Assembly: GCA_024638305.1 (NCBI GenBank)
Contig: JAHEKN010000009.1
Coordinates: 1 to 47,585 of the forward strand
Length of the DNA stretch: 47,585 nt
Direction: 5' to 3'
Source: Gemmatimonadota bacterium
GTDB taxonomy: Bacteria > Gemmatimonadota > Gemmatimonadetes > Longimicrobiales > Gaopeijiaceae
The notes below the pieces were generated by a model. That model did no database searches, was not told the DNA's origin, and saw only the letters and a list, made by a program, of their open reading frames with translations. This document shows positions 1 to 10,230 of this stretch, one piece after another. Numbering within the stretch: position 1 is the first letter of the stretch; every line of letters begins with the position of its first letter. A program made the position numbers and the translations under genes.

Positions 1-171
1 GACCGCCATGACGTTCCCCATGTCGTCCGTCTGGGCGTCCGCAAGGCCGAGCGCTCGGAACTCTTCCACGACCCGGCGGGCCAGCTCCCCCTCGTCTCCG
101 GGAAGGGACGGGATCCGGATCAGGTCGCGCGCGAACTCCAGCGCATTCTCAAAGGACGGTTCTTTCGCCAC
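1..171 (-). CDS. M20-family metallopeptidase, N-terminal fragment
   Basis: Only the first 57 codons are present; the gene runs off the left edge. The peptide has the N-terminal M20 (ArgE/DapE/YgeY-like) pattern: an ELARRVVEEF helix after IRIPSLPGDEGE, then GLADAQTDDMGNV. Members are zinc-dependent amidohydrolases or dipeptidases, but the metal ligands lie beyond the edge, so the substrate cannot be named. The start is GTG at 171; another in-frame GTG at 177 is equally possible and neither has a clear ribosome binding site. It lies about 70 bp downstream of the pyrophosphatase gene on the same strand and is probably read from the same transcript. The family call is fairly safe; the subfamily (YgeY-like) is a guess. 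Confidence 0.7.
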   Translation of the reverse strand, partial: MAKEPSFENALEFARDLIRIPSLPGDEGELARRVVEEFRALGLADAQTDDMGNVMAV

Positions 172-194
172 CGGCACGCCTGGGTCGAGAGTCA

Positions 195-222
195 GCCCGG
201 GAGCCCATCAGGACCCCCGGGC
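195..222 (-). terminator. GC-rich hairpin between hppA and the M20 gene
   Basis: Inverted repeat GCCCGGG / CCCGGGC (195-201 and 216-222) with a 14-nt loop. There is no T-run on the minus strand, so it is at best a weak terminator, a processing site or an attenuator between hppA and the next gene. Confidence 0.25.
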
Positions 223-244
223 CGTCAATGAAACGTGTTCGAGG

Positions 245-2359
<2,115 letters not shown>

Positions 2360-2399
2360 GTGTGACCACGGTCCTTGTCTCGTGTTGTGTTGGTTCGGC

Positions 2400-2969
2400 C
2401 TAACGGTTGAATCCGTTCATGGCCGCCTCGATTCCCTCTGTCATCCAGGTGCGCGCAGCGACCGATATGGTCGGCAGCAGCGTCACGATAGTCTCTTCTT
2501 CCTCGCCTTCCATGGGCGTCAGGACCCAATCGGCGCGGTCGGTCCCAGCCGGATTCTCGCCCACGCCGATCCGGAGCCGCGCGTACGCTTCCGTCCCGAG
2601 CGCCCCCGTCACTGACCTGAGCCCGTTGTGTCCGCCGGTGCCACCGCCGGAGCGGAGCCGCAGTCGACCCACACCGAGCGCGGTATCGTCCAGCACGACC
2701 AGCAGATCCTCCTCGATCGAGAAATCGGGCAGGATCTTGAGGCCGTGGAGCGCCTGCCCCGAACGGTTCATGTACGTGAGTGGCTTGACCACCCGCACCT
2801 CGTGGCCGCCGACCTGTCCGTCCGCGATCAGGGCACGCCCCGCGCGCTCGAAGGACCCCAGCCCCCAATCGTATACCATCCGATCGACGGCCCACCAACC
2901 CACATTGTGGCGGGTCTCGTCGTACTCCGGCCCCGGATTCCCGAGGCCGACGACGACCTTCACTGGCAC
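2400..2969 (-). CDS. pth: Peptidyl-tRNA hydrolase
   Basis: Recycles peptidyl-tRNAs that drop off the ribosome. The 189-residue length is normal for bacterial Pth. It has [17 protein letters not shown] at the N terminus with catalytic His21 and Asn11, YMNRSG with Asn68, the VVLDDTALG segment with Asp94, and the [11 protein letters not shown] loop with Asn115. The ATG start lies 26 bp after rplY. The order prs-rplY-pth is a widely conserved bacterial arrangement, which supports all three calls. Confidence 0.97.
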   Translation of the reverse strand: MPVKVVVGLGNPGPEYDETRHNVGWWAVDRMVYDWGLGSFERAGRALIADGQVGGHEVRVVKPLTYMNRSGQALHGLKILPDFSIEEDLLVVLDDTALGVGRLRLRSGGGTGGHNGLRSVTGALGTEAYARLRIGVGENPAGTDRADWVLTPMEGEEEETIVTLLPTISVAARTWMTEGIEAAMNGFNR

Positions 2970-2995
2970 GAGTCCCCGGATCGCCTATGCGGCGA

Positions 2996-3676
2996 TCAAT
3001 CGTCCGAGGTCTCGTCGGCCCCGTCCTCGTCCGACGCATCGGCCTCGGCGCCCTCCGCATCCTCGTCCTCGAACTCGGCCAGCTCGTCCTCTTCCTCTTC
3101 CTCCTCGACGACCTTCGGCAGTACGACGGCGCAGATGGTCTGCGTGGGATCCGCCTGGAACTCCACGCCTTCCAGCGCCTCCAGGTCGGACACGTGGATG
3201 GAATCCCCCACTTCGAGCCCGGTCACGTCGATGACGATGGACTCTGGGATCTTGGACGGAATGCAGCGTACTTCGATCGAGTGGAGGATCTGCTCCATGA
3301 TGCCGCCGCCGGTCCGCACACCCTCCGGAGTGCCGTCCAGGTCGATCGGTACGTCCACGTCCACGGCCACGCCTTTGCGCAGCCGCAGAAAGTCGACGTG
3401 CATGATCACCGGACGGTACGGATGGGTCTGCACTTCGCGGACGAGGGTGTCGACGCCGCCCTTGGCGCCCTCGATCTCGAGCGAGACGATCGTGTTCTCG
3501 ACCGAGATGCGGTGGAAGAGCACTTCCGTCTCGTGTGTATCGAGGGCGAGCGGAATCGTGTCTTTGCCGCCTCCGTACACCACCGCGGGAATCTGGCCCG
3601 CTCCCCTGAGCTTGCGAGCGACGCCCTTCCCGGCGCCCTCCCGCTTGACGGCTTTCAACGTTGCAGTCGATGACAT
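2996..3676 (-). CDS. rplY: 50S ribosomal protein L25 / general stress protein Ctc
   Basis: A 226-residue long-form (Ctc-type) L25 that binds 5S rRNA in the large ribosomal subunit. Residues 1 to about 95 form the L25 domain, starting with LKAVKREGAGKGVARKLRG and including THPYRPVIMHVDFLRL. The TL5-type beta domain follows, then a very acidic tail of about 40 residues rich in Glu and Asp. Such acidic tails are common in this family but vary in length. It starts with ATG; the 55-bp gap to prs holds no obvious promoter, so co-transcription with prs is likely. Confidence 0.96.
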   Translation of the reverse strand: MSSTATLKAVKREGAGKGVARKLRGAGQIPAVVYGGGKDTIPLALDTHETEVLFHRISVENTIVSLEIEGAKGGVDTLVREVQTHPYRPVIMHVDFLRLRKGVAVDVDVPIDLDGTPEGVRTGGGIMEQILHSIEVRCIPSKIPESIVIDVTGLEVGDSIHVSDLEALEGVEFQADPTQTICAVVLPKVVEEEEEEDELAEFEDEDAEGAEADASDEDGADETSDD

Positions 3677-3731
3677 GTCGCTACCCGGACTTCATTGAAG
3701 TGGTTGGAATGGCTCGTGTGCGGTCGTTCAG

Positions 3732-4712
3732 TCAGGTGTCGCCTTGTTTGTCCACCGGAGCCGTGTCGAAGAGCTGGCTGACGGACTCGTTCAGATGGAT
3801 GTACTTGATGGCCCGCGAGAGCAGAGGCGCGACCGATAGGATCTTGAGCCGGTCGAAGCGCCGCTCCTCAGCGATGTCGATTGTGTTGGTCACGACCATC
3901 TCCTCGAGCGGAGCCGCGCTCAACTTGTCGCGCGCGGTGCCGGAGAGGAGCGCATGGGTCGCGCAGGCGTATACCTCCGCCGCTCCCCGCTCCTTGAGGG
4001 CGCGCACCGCCGAGGCCAGCGTGCCCCCCGTGTCCACCATGTCGTCCGCCAGCAGGCAGGGCCGTCCATCGACGTCGCCCACGATGTTCAGGACTTCCGA
4101 GACGTTGGGAGCGGGGCGACGCTTGTCCACGATCGCGAGCTCTCCGTCGAGTCGATTGGCGAAGCCGCGCGCCATCTTGGCGCTCCCGACGTCGGGAGCC
4201 ACCACGACGAGGTTCTGGAGCTTCTTCTGTCGGAAGTAGTCGGTGAGCACGGGCGCCGCATACAGATGATCGACCGGTATGTCGAAGAACCCCTGGATCT
4301 GGTGCTGGTGGAAATCGATACCAAGCAAGCGGTCGGCGCCTGCCGCGGTGATCAGGTTGGCCACGAGCTTGGCTCCGATGGCCACACGGGGCTGGTCCTT
4401 GCGGTCCTGGCGGCCATACCCGTAGTAAGGCACGACGGCCGTGATCCGCGCCGCCGAAGCACGCCGAGCCGCGTCGATCAGCAGGAGCAGCTCCATCAAA
4501 TAGTCGGCGGGCGCGACCGTGGGTTGGACGATGAACACGTCACGCCCACGGGCGTTGCGGTCGATGCGGACGAAGATCTCGCCGTCAGCGAAGTTCCGGA
4601 CAGTGGCTCCCTCGAACCCCGCCTCGAGCGAATTGCCGATCTCTTGGCAAAGGGGCTCGTTGGCCCGCCCGGTAAGCAGCATGAGCGGGCCCCGTTTGAA
4701 GATCTCTTCCAT
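3732..4712 (-). CDS. prs: Ribose-phosphate pyrophosphokinase
   Basis: Makes PRPP from ribose 5-phosphate and ATP for purine, pyrimidine, His, Trp and NAD synthesis. At 326 residues it has the usual length. The flexible catalytic loop GYGRQDRKDQPR is at 98-109, the HQHQIQGFF region at 135-143, and the PRPP-binding loop DDMVDTGGT at 223-231. It starts with ATG, and a strong sigma70-like promoter sits about 45 bp upstream. In many bacteria prs follows ispE and tRNA-Gln directly; here about 3.3 kb of accessory DNA separates them. Confidence 0.97.
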   Translation of the reverse strand: MEEIFKRGPLMLLTGRANEPLCQEIGNSLEAGFEGATVRNFADGEIFVRIDRNARGRDVFIVQPTVAPADYLMELLLLIDAARRASAARITAVVPYYGYGRQDRKDQPRVAIGAKLVANLITAAGADRLLGIDFHQHQIQGFFDIPVDHLYAAPVLTDYFRQKKLQNLVVVAPDVGSAKMARGFANRLDGELAIVDKRRPAPNVSEVLNIVGDVDGRPCLLADDMVDTGGTLASAVRALKERGAAEVYACATHALLSGTARDKLSAAPLEEMVVTNTIDIAEERRFDRLKILSVAPLLSRAIKYIHLNESVSQLFDTAPVDKQGDT

Positions 4713-4755
4713 GCGGGGGCGGTCGTCCTGGGTTCAGAGACTCAGACAGCCTAAA

Positions 4756-4784
4756 AACCTAGAAAAGACGGTATTATTGGTCAA
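4756..4784 (-). promoter_or_regulatory. Sigma70-like promoter for prs-rplY-pth-hppA
   Basis: On the minus strand a TTGACC -35 box (4779-4784) is followed by a 17-bp spacer and a TAGGTT -10 box (4756-4761), in an unusually AT-rich stretch for this genome. It ends 43 bp before the prs start. The -35 box overlaps the stop codon of the upstream gene (4781-4783). Confidence 0.6.
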
Positions 4785-6571
4785 CGCGACGGCGGAGACG
4801 GCGACGCCAAGCGGAGCGCGCTGCGCGATACCACCGAAGCGCGGCCGGCGGCGATCAACGACAGCGTCAGCACGTGGGTACCGGGCTCCCAGTCGGGGAG
4901 CACCAGCCGCACCGACCGAAAGACCGGCCCGGGATCGGCCGGCGAGGCCTCCGACCACTCCGTGAGCACGGAGGGCGCCTGGTCCACCAGGCGGAGCCAA
5001 CGGCCGAGCCGGGCGAGAATCCCTCCCGGGTCCCCTCCGGTCGTCAGGGAATACGCGACATCGGCCCCGTCGAAGCCAAGGCCGTGCACGGTCCAGGCGA
5101 TGACTACCGTGTCGCCGGGTGCCGGAGGCTGCCGGAGCAATCGCGACGCCGCGTCGGCAAGCGTCTCGGGCAGAGGGCCGCTCGAGAGGACGAGCAGGTC
5201 CGAGACGGCGAGCACGTCGGGAGGAACCCTCTCTGTGGAGATGCCCCGCCGAAGCCTGCGGACGGTCGGTTCCCCGCCCTCCTCGACCCTCTCCCATTCC
5301 TCGACGCTCAGCACGTGCCCCCCGTACGGCACTTCGATGCCGTAGACGCCGGGAGCCAGCGAGTCGGCACTCCGAAGGGCCAGGGTGGAGAGGTCCAGGG
5401 CGAAGGCGCCTCTTCGTCCCACTTCGCTTCCCGGGGCGCCCTCGTCGAGGACCGCCCAGACGACGGATCCGGTCTCCTCGCGGCGGACGGCCAAAACCTG
5501 CCCGGTCGCGGGGACGACATCCCGCACGTAGGGGGGCGAATAGGCGCTTCGCGGCCGCGTCCGAAACGGCGCCAGCTCGGCCGTATCGGCGGTCGCGGGC
5601 GAGCGGAGCACATCTCCGGCGGGAATGTAGCGCCGGCTGCGGGGGGCGTGGCGGCCTATCACCCGAGCGGTCACTTCCCGGGAAAGGTCGCGGCTCCGGT
5701 CCCGCTCCCAGGCCGCCTCCCACCCGTATCGGATCTGGAGCTCCGCGATGTCGTCGCCCCAGGCGAGGCCGTAGGGATTGGACGCCCCCCGCCGCACCAG
5801 ATCGAGCGTGCGGCGCGCATGGTGCGCCGTGAGTCGATCGTTCCCAGGCTCCCCCCAGAGGGGGTCTGCCATGGCCCACACGAGCGCTTCGCGGTCCACC
5901 GGCGAGGAGCCCGTGTCATGCCCGTCGGCCGTGCCCGACACATTCTCCTCGAGCCAATCTCGAGCCTCCGAGTCGAGCAACAGCGCCAGGGCCTCCTCCG
6001 CGGTACGCCGCTCGTCGAGCGCCCCCTCCGCAGCGGCGAACGCCGCCTCCGAGTCACCGTACCGCCCCAGATGGTGGAGGGCTACGCCCTCGAGGGCCGC
6101 ACACCATTCCTGGTGTCCGCCGCGGCAGCCGGCCGCCAGCGCCAACGCTTCGCCCCAACGGTCCGCTTCACCCCGGTACCAGACTCGCTGTCCGAGAATC
6201 CAATCGTCGCCGGGAATGCGCTCCCCGATTCGGTCCAGGCGAAGAAGCAGCGTGTCCCGCGCAATCCGGATCTGCTCCGCCTCCGGCTCCGGCTCCCAGT
6301 CGTAGTCCTCTTCGCTGTCGTCGTGCCGCCAGCACATGCGGCCCACGATCTCGTCGCAGGACCAGCCACCTCCACCCCAGGTCCAGGGGAGATGGCGCAC
6401 CCGGGCACGCTCGAAGGTGCGCTGCGCTGCGCGTGCCTCCGTGCGGAGCGACGCCGAATCGCGAGGGGAGACGCCGTCGGCCGTCGACCTCGGGACCAGC
6501 CGGTCCTGAGCGGACGCAGGTGCGCCGCACAGGAGAACCGCTGCCAGAGCCAGTACGTTGACCGTGTGCAT
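4781..6571 (-). CDS. Large exported protein of unknown function
   Basis: About 596 residues from the ATG at 6571. That start is chosen because the protein then begins MHTVNVLALAAVLLCGAPASAQ, a clear Sec signal peptide with an ASA-Q cleavage site; the reading frame is open further upstream but looks non-coding. The mature part is rich in Trp, Asp, Glu and Arg. It has a helical, repeat-like region (about 95-200, ALALAAGCRGGHQEW and ALEGVALHHLGRYGDSEAA) that resembles Sel1/TPR units, and a C-terminal half with beta-rich segments such as YGIEVPYGGHVLSVEEWE. No catalytic motif is recognised. A periplasmic scaffold or surface role is possible but unproven. It lies in the accessory insert between tRNA-Gln and prs. 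Confidence 0.7.
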   Translation of the reverse strand: MHTVNVLALAAVLLCGAPASAQDRLVPRSTADGVSPRDSASLRTEARAAQRTFERARVRHLPWTWGGGGWSCDEIVGRMCWRHDDSEEDYDWEPEPEAEQIRIARDTLLLRLDRIGERIPGDDWILGQRVWYRGEADRWGEALALAAGCRGGHQEWCAALEGVALHHLGRYGDSEAAFAAAEGALDERRTAEEALALLLDSEARDWLEENVSGTADGHDTGSSPVDREALVWAMADPLWGEPGNDRLTAHHARRTLDLVRRGASNPYGLAWGDDIAELQIRYGWEAAWERDRSRDLSREVTARVIGRHAPRSRRYIPAGDVLRSPATADTAELAPFRTRPRSAYSPPYVRDVVPATGQVLAVRREETGSVVWAVLDEGAPGSEVGRRGAFALDLSTLALRSADSLAPGVYGIEVPYGGHVLSVEEWERVEEGGEPTVRRLRRGISTERVPPDVLAVSDLLVLSSGPLPETLADAASRLLRQPPAPGDTVVIAWTVHGLGFDGADVAYSLTTGGDPGGILARLGRWLRLVDQAPSVLTEWSEASPADPGPVFRSVRLVLPDWEPGTHVLTLSLIAAGRASVVSRSALRLASPSPPSR

Positions 6572-6648
6572 CCTGTTCGCCGACCCGCCCCCGTTCGTTT
6601 TGGCTCGAGCGCGAGCCGACCTGCGCCGACTTGCCCAGCGCGTCGAGG

Positions 6649-7140
6649 CTATCGCGCGAAGATCGTCACTAAGCCGCGGGCGCCCGGCACAGAGACCGGA
6701 ATCTGCTGACCCGAGCTGATCGTCATGGAGCCACCGCTCGCCTGGGGCTCCGACGACGTCGTACACGTGATGTCGTACACGCTGCCCGCCAGGCCCCCGA
6801 CGGTAAACGACTTCGGCCCGTCGACGTTGGCGACCACGGTCATCTTACCGGACTGCCCGACGAAGGCAACGGGCAAGACTCCGCTGGCCGACGAGGACGC
6901 CTGCACCCGTTGATCGCCCTACCGAGCAGTGCGCCTTCGGTGGCCCAGCGAGCGCTGTTGAGCTCGTTGATTAGCTCGAAGGAGACGGGGTGGACGCCCA
7001 TTCCATCAAAATGGATGAAGCACGCCAACACGAACTCCGCATACGCCTCACGATCGTCGTCGTGAACAGCGACCGCTTGTACGTCGACTTGGCCGCATGT
7101 ATTTCGCCCAGGATGGACCGAACGCGGGGGTGTAGTCGCC
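6649..7140 (-). pseudogene. Decayed secreted glycoside-hydrolase-like gene
   Basis: Two out-of-frame pieces on the minus strand look like the remains of one gene. The upstream piece (about 6870-7090) reads YAEFVLACFIHF followed by FELINELNSARW, resembling the segment around the acid/base Glu of (beta/alpha)8 glycosidases (usually a NEP-type motif). The downstream piece (6649-6906) reads VANVDGPKSFTVGGLAG and ends VPGARGLVTIFAR, resembling a C-terminal beta-sandwich domain. The join near 6905 is out of frame and far too short for an intact enzyme, which implies an internal deletion. The family assignment is by eye; the broken state is clear if the two pieces belong together. Confidence 0.45.
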
Positions 7141-7299
7141 GGTCGCTTTTCGACTAAGGGGGGCTGCTCCCACGGTCTCGGGTACAGGTGGGCCTCCGGC
7201 GCCGCCAATCAAAAGACCGGCGGCTTGGCGTCTCCCTCGCTGGCCTACGACGACAGGATACCCGCAGTATTAGAGCACTCTCCAGACCGAGGTAGACCG

Positions 7300-7938
7300 G
7301 TGCGAAACAGACTCGTTTGCGTGATTGCCCTCGGCTTTTCGCTCCCGGCCATCCCGGCCCCGGTAATGGCCCAAGCCTGCATGGGCCTTCCTCAAGGCAG
7401 TGGGGGCGCGATCCGGCTGGGGTTCGGATTCCCCGAAGGCGCTACGAGCTATGCGATTGAAGGCATGGCTGCCAGCGCGGATGCAGGCCTCTTCTTCACG
7501 GGAGTGTTCGGCATCACGTCCGCTGACACCGATGCGGGAGTGAGCAGCGAAAACCTGACGGAGGTCGGCGGGGGGTTCGCATTCGAGGTCGAGTCTCTCG
7601 CACCCTCGGTGAGTCTCTGCCCGACGATCGGACTGGATTACGGATGGATTGAAGACCTCAATCTCCTGTCGATTCCCTTCGGAGTGGGAGTAGGCGCCAC
7701 ACTCCCACTCGGCCGGTCAGGAGCAGCCGGTCTCACCCCTTTCATCGTTCCGACTTTCTTTCATGTTCGGCTTTCGATAGACGACCTCGATGGCACCGAA
7801 TCCGACACGTTCTTCGGGATCAACGCGGGCATGACACTCAACGCCGACGCGTTCGTGGTCGGCGGGGCGGTTTCCAAACTCTTCGAGGAGGGCGACAAGG
7901 CAGTATTCTCAATCTTCGTAGGCGCGGCCTGGCCGTAG
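7300..7938 (+). CDS. Putative outer-membrane beta-barrel protein
   Basis: 212 residues from the GTG at 7300, chosen because GAGGT lies a few bases upstream and the protein then begins with a signal peptide, VRNRLVCVIALGFSLPAIPAPVMAQ. The mature chain alternates hydrophobic and small polar residues in short strands (GLFFTGVFGITSADTD, FAFEVESLAPSVSLCPTIG, LTPFIVPTFFHVRLSI) and ends in hydrophobic strands finishing AAWP. This is the pattern of small outer-membrane barrels (OmpA/OprF-like 8-10 strands). It is the only plus-strand gene in the accessory insert. Function unknown. Confidence 0.65.
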   Translation: MRNRLVCVIALGFSLPAIPAPVMAQACMGLPQGSGGAIRLGFGFPEGATSYAIEGMAASADAGLFFTGVFGITSADTDAGVSSENLTEVGGGFAFEVESLAPSVSLCPTIGLDYGWIEDLNLLSIPFGVGVGATLPLGRSGAAGLTPFIVPTFFHVRLSIDDLDGTESDTFFGINAGMTLNADAFVVGGAVSKLFEEGDKAVFSIFVGAAWP

Positions 7939-8009
7939 CCGTCCTATTCGAGCCTTGCACCGCCGGTCGATCACGTCGCCTTCTGGGGGGCGAGTCGCCA
8001 CCGCCGCTG

Positions 8010-8105
8010 GCGCGCGGCGCGCCTGTGCCATGTAGTGCGTGACGATCAGGATGCTGTAGGCGCCACGCAGGTCCCCATGAGCTCCTCGACGATCTGGTCG
8101 GCTTG
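8010..8105 (-). pseudogene. pstB relic (phosphate ABC transporter ATPase fragment)
   Basis: Reading the minus strand from about 8105, one frame gives DQIVEEL and a neighbouring frame gives LRGAYSILIVTHYMAQARRA. Joined by a one-base frameshift, these match the PstB region just after Walker B (IEEL...YTIVIVTHNMQQAARVSD), including the switch histidine. No Walker A, signature or other part of the gene is present. It abuts the 3' end of tRNA-Gln, so it is probably debris from a recombination event there. Confidence 0.5.
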
Positions 8106-8111
8106 AAGCGA

Positions 8112-8182
8112 TTGGCCCGGGTGGATTCGAACCACCACCGCCGGTTCCAAAGACCGGTGTCCTGCCATTAGACGACGGGCCA
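8112..8182 (-). tRNA. tRNA-Gln (UUG anticodon)
   Basis: A 71-nt cloverleaf on the minus strand. The acceptor stem pairs TGGCCCG with CGGGCCA and leaves a discriminator A. The D arm holds CTAATGGCAGGAC. The anticodon stem is CCGGT/ACCGG around loop CTTTGGA (anticodon TTG). The T arm is GGTGG-TTCGAAT-CCACC. CCA is not encoded. It sits between ispE and the prs block, its common neighbourhood in bacteria. Confidence 0.95.
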
Positions 8183-8233
8183 GCAACAACGTGAGCGCCG
8201 ACGGGGAGCCGAGCCCGCGCTGCGAGTCCTCCT

Positions 8234-8263
8234 ACACTAGCGAGACCGGCGCACGTTGCTCAA
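8234..8263 (-). promoter_or_regulatory. Possible tRNA-Gln promoter
   Basis: Minus-strand TTGAGC (8258-8263), an 18-bp spacer, then TAGTGT (8234-8239), about 50 bp before the tRNA 5' end. The -35 box overlaps the ispE stop codon. The match to sigma70 is moderate. Confidence 0.35.
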
Positions 8264-9174
8264 GCCGACGCACCCGTGTGCGCACGAACGAACCGGACCT
8301 CCGGAAAGGCGACGGCGAGCACCGCGTGCGCGCGCTGGGCGGCCTCGCCCGATCCGTAGACCCCGAAATGGGCGGCGCCGCTCCCCGACATGCGGGCCAG
8401 CAGCGGATCGGTCTCCTGGAAGGCCACGAACAGCTCTCGGAGCTCGGGATACCACTCGTGGACCACGGGCTCGAAATCGTTGCGCGATTGCCCCGCGATC
8501 CGGTCCCAGTCGAGGGCTCCGTCCAGGTCCAGTCGAACCGGCGCACTCGGTGCCCGGTCCCCCCGTGCGTGATCCAGTCGGCGATACGCTTCGGCGGTGG
8601 ACACGTGGATCGGCGGGAGGGCCAGGACCACCGAAGCCGCCGGCGGAGGCGAGAGCGGGGCCAGCTCGTCGCCCCGGCCGCGCCCCAGGGCGAGCGGCCA
8701 CGGCGTGAGGAAGAACGCCACGTCGGCGCCAAGCTCCCGGCCGAGGCTCAGCAGCTCGCGGGAGCCGAGCGGAGAGCCGTACATCTCGTTCAGCGCGAGC
8801 AGCGTGGCGGCCGCGTCGGACGATCCGCCTCCGAGGCCACCGCCCGGGGGTATGGTCTTGGAGAGCGAGATCACCGCTCCACTCACACCCGGTGGAGCGA
8901 TCCAGTCGCCGAGGGAGGGCGCGTCCTGCAGAAACCGGGACGCGGCCCGGTACACCAGGTTTTCCTCCGGCGTTACGCCACCGACGTCGCCGTCCACCGA
9001 CAACTCGATCGTGCCGGCCAGGGCGGGCACCACCTCGATCTCGTCCGTCAGGTCGAGCGTCGCGAAGAGGGTCTCGATCTCGTGATATCCCGAATCGTCA
9101 GCGGCGCCTACGCTGAGGGAGAGGTTGACCTTGGCCGGTGCCCACCGGCGCACCGTTCCGATGCGCTCGTCCAA
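8260..9174 (-). CDS. ispE: 4-diphosphocytidyl-2-C-methyl-D-erythritol kinase
   Basis: A GHMP kinase that phosphorylates the 2-hydroxyl of CDP-ME in the MEP isoprenoid pathway. The 304-residue protein has the N-terminal APAKVNLSL motif with Lys15, GYHEIETLF with His31, the glycine-rich ATP loop IPPGGGLGGGSSDAA (108-122), catalytic Asp151 in LGADVAFFL, and MSGSGAAHFG near the C terminus. The ATG at 9174 lies 3 bp after the upstream UPF0104 gene stop, so it is the last coding gene of the minus-strand operon before the tRNA. Confidence 0.96.
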   Translation of the reverse strand: MDERIGTVRRWAPAKVNLSLSVGAADDSGYHEIETLFATLDLTDEIEVVPALAGTIELSVDGDVGGVTPEENLVYRAASRFLQDAPSLGDWIAPPGVSGAVISLSKTIPPGGGLGGGSSDAAATLLALNEMYGSPLGSRELLSLGRELGADVAFFLTPWPLALGRGRGDELAPLSPPPAASVVLALPPIHVSTAEAYRRLDHARGDRAPSAPVRLDLDGALDWDRIAGQSRNDFEPVVHEWYPELRELFVAFQETDPLLARMSGSGAAHFGVYGSGEAAQRAHAVLAVAFPEVRFVRAHTGASA

Positions 9175-9177
9175 TGG

Positions 9178-10230
9178 TCAGCCCCGGATGCCGTCGGCGC
9201 CGAACGTGGCGTTCTCGTCGGTCGCGACCGAGTCGGGGTCGCGGGCGACGCCCAGCGATATCTTGAGCTTCCAGGCGTAGTAGAACCCGAGGATCGTGAT
9301 GGGGATGAAGCCGCCGAGATGGTATCCCGTCGCGAAGGCCAGGGCCCGCGCCTCTTCGACCCCGTAGGGTCCGACCAGGGCAATCTGAGCGGCGGCGTGC
9401 CAGGTTCCGAAGAACCCTGGAGCCGAGGGGATCGACACCCCGACGGCGACCATGGCCTGCGTGAACAGGGCGCCGGCGTAGCCAACTTCGATGCCGAACG
9501 CCTCGAGGGCCAGCCAGAACGAGAGCCCGTAGTACGCCCAATGGACGATGCTCCAGCCCACTGCCCGACCGAGCAGGGACGGAGAGCGCAGTACAGACAA
9601 GCCGTCGAGAAACGAGGTCAGCGCCCCCACCACACGGGGGCCGGCGCGGCCCGGAAGGAGCCCGCTGAAGCGCTCGGCCAGGCGCACGATCAGGCGGGGG
9701 CGGGCGACCACGACCAGGGCCGCGAGCAGCACGCCACCCACGAAGATCGCTGCGGTGCGCGCGAATTGGGCCACGGGCTGCCCCAGGACCTCGGCCTCGG
9801 CCGGGAACGAAGGCACGGCCAGCGCGAACAGCAGAAGCAGGATAACGGCGACCGCGTCCAGGAAACGGGCCACCACCAGCGTGCCGAACGTGCCGCTGAA
9901 CGGCACGCTCTCGACCTTGCCGAGCGCGTAGGCGCGCACGAATTCGCCAATGCGGGCCGGGAGGATGTTGTTGGCCCCGAACCCGATCATGATCGTGGCC
10001 CAGCGGTTCCGGAAGCTGGTGTCCGGCTTGACCGGTTGGAGCAGGACGTTCCAGCGGATCGCGCGAATCGCGTACGCGGACGTTGCCACCGTCACCGCCG
10101 CGAGGAAAAGCCAGAGATTGGCCTCCCGAATCTGGGCCCACAGCGCGGCGGGGTCCTGGTCCTTGAACAGCCACCAGAGCAGCGCCACGCTGATGACCAC
10201 GCCGAGGAGGGCTTTCCAGTCGAGCTTCAA
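9178..10230 (-). CDS. UPF0104 / lysylphosphatidylglycerol synthase-like membrane protein
   Basis: A 350-residue polytopic protein with about eight hydrophobic segments. The typical family opening (a first TM helix, then [16 protein letters not shown] and [20 protein letters not shown]) places it in the flippase-like transmembrane domain family shared with MprF and AglD. It lacks the cytosolic aminoacyl-transferase domain of full MprF, so it is more likely a lipid or polyprenyl-linked-sugar flippase-like protein. The start is TTG at 10230, overlapping the pdxJ stop as TTGA, with GGAGGGG 8 nt upstream supporting it. Confidence 0.85.
   Translation of the reverse strand: MKLDWKALLGVVISVALLWWLFKDQDPAALWAQIREANLWLFLAAVTVATSAYAIRAIRWNVLLQPVKPDTSFRNRWATIMIGFGANNILPARIGEFVRAYALGKVESVPFSGTFGTLVVARFLDAVAVILLLLFALAVPSFPAEAEVLGQPVAQFARTAAIFVGGVLLAALVVVARPRLIVRLAERFSGLLPGRAGPRVVGALTSFLDGLSVLRSPSLLGRAVGWSIVHWAYYGLSFWLALEAFGIEVGYAGALFTQAMVAVGVSIPSAPGFFGTWHAAAQIALVGPYGVEEARALAFATGYHLGGFIPITILGFYYAWKLKISLGVARDPDSVATDENATFGADGIRG

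Noticed and set aside
8112..8182. Integrated element with attachment sites at tRNA-Gln
   Set aside because: No integrase gene and no second copy of the tRNA 3' end were found in the neighbouring 3.5 kb, so only an insert of unknown mechanism can be claimed.
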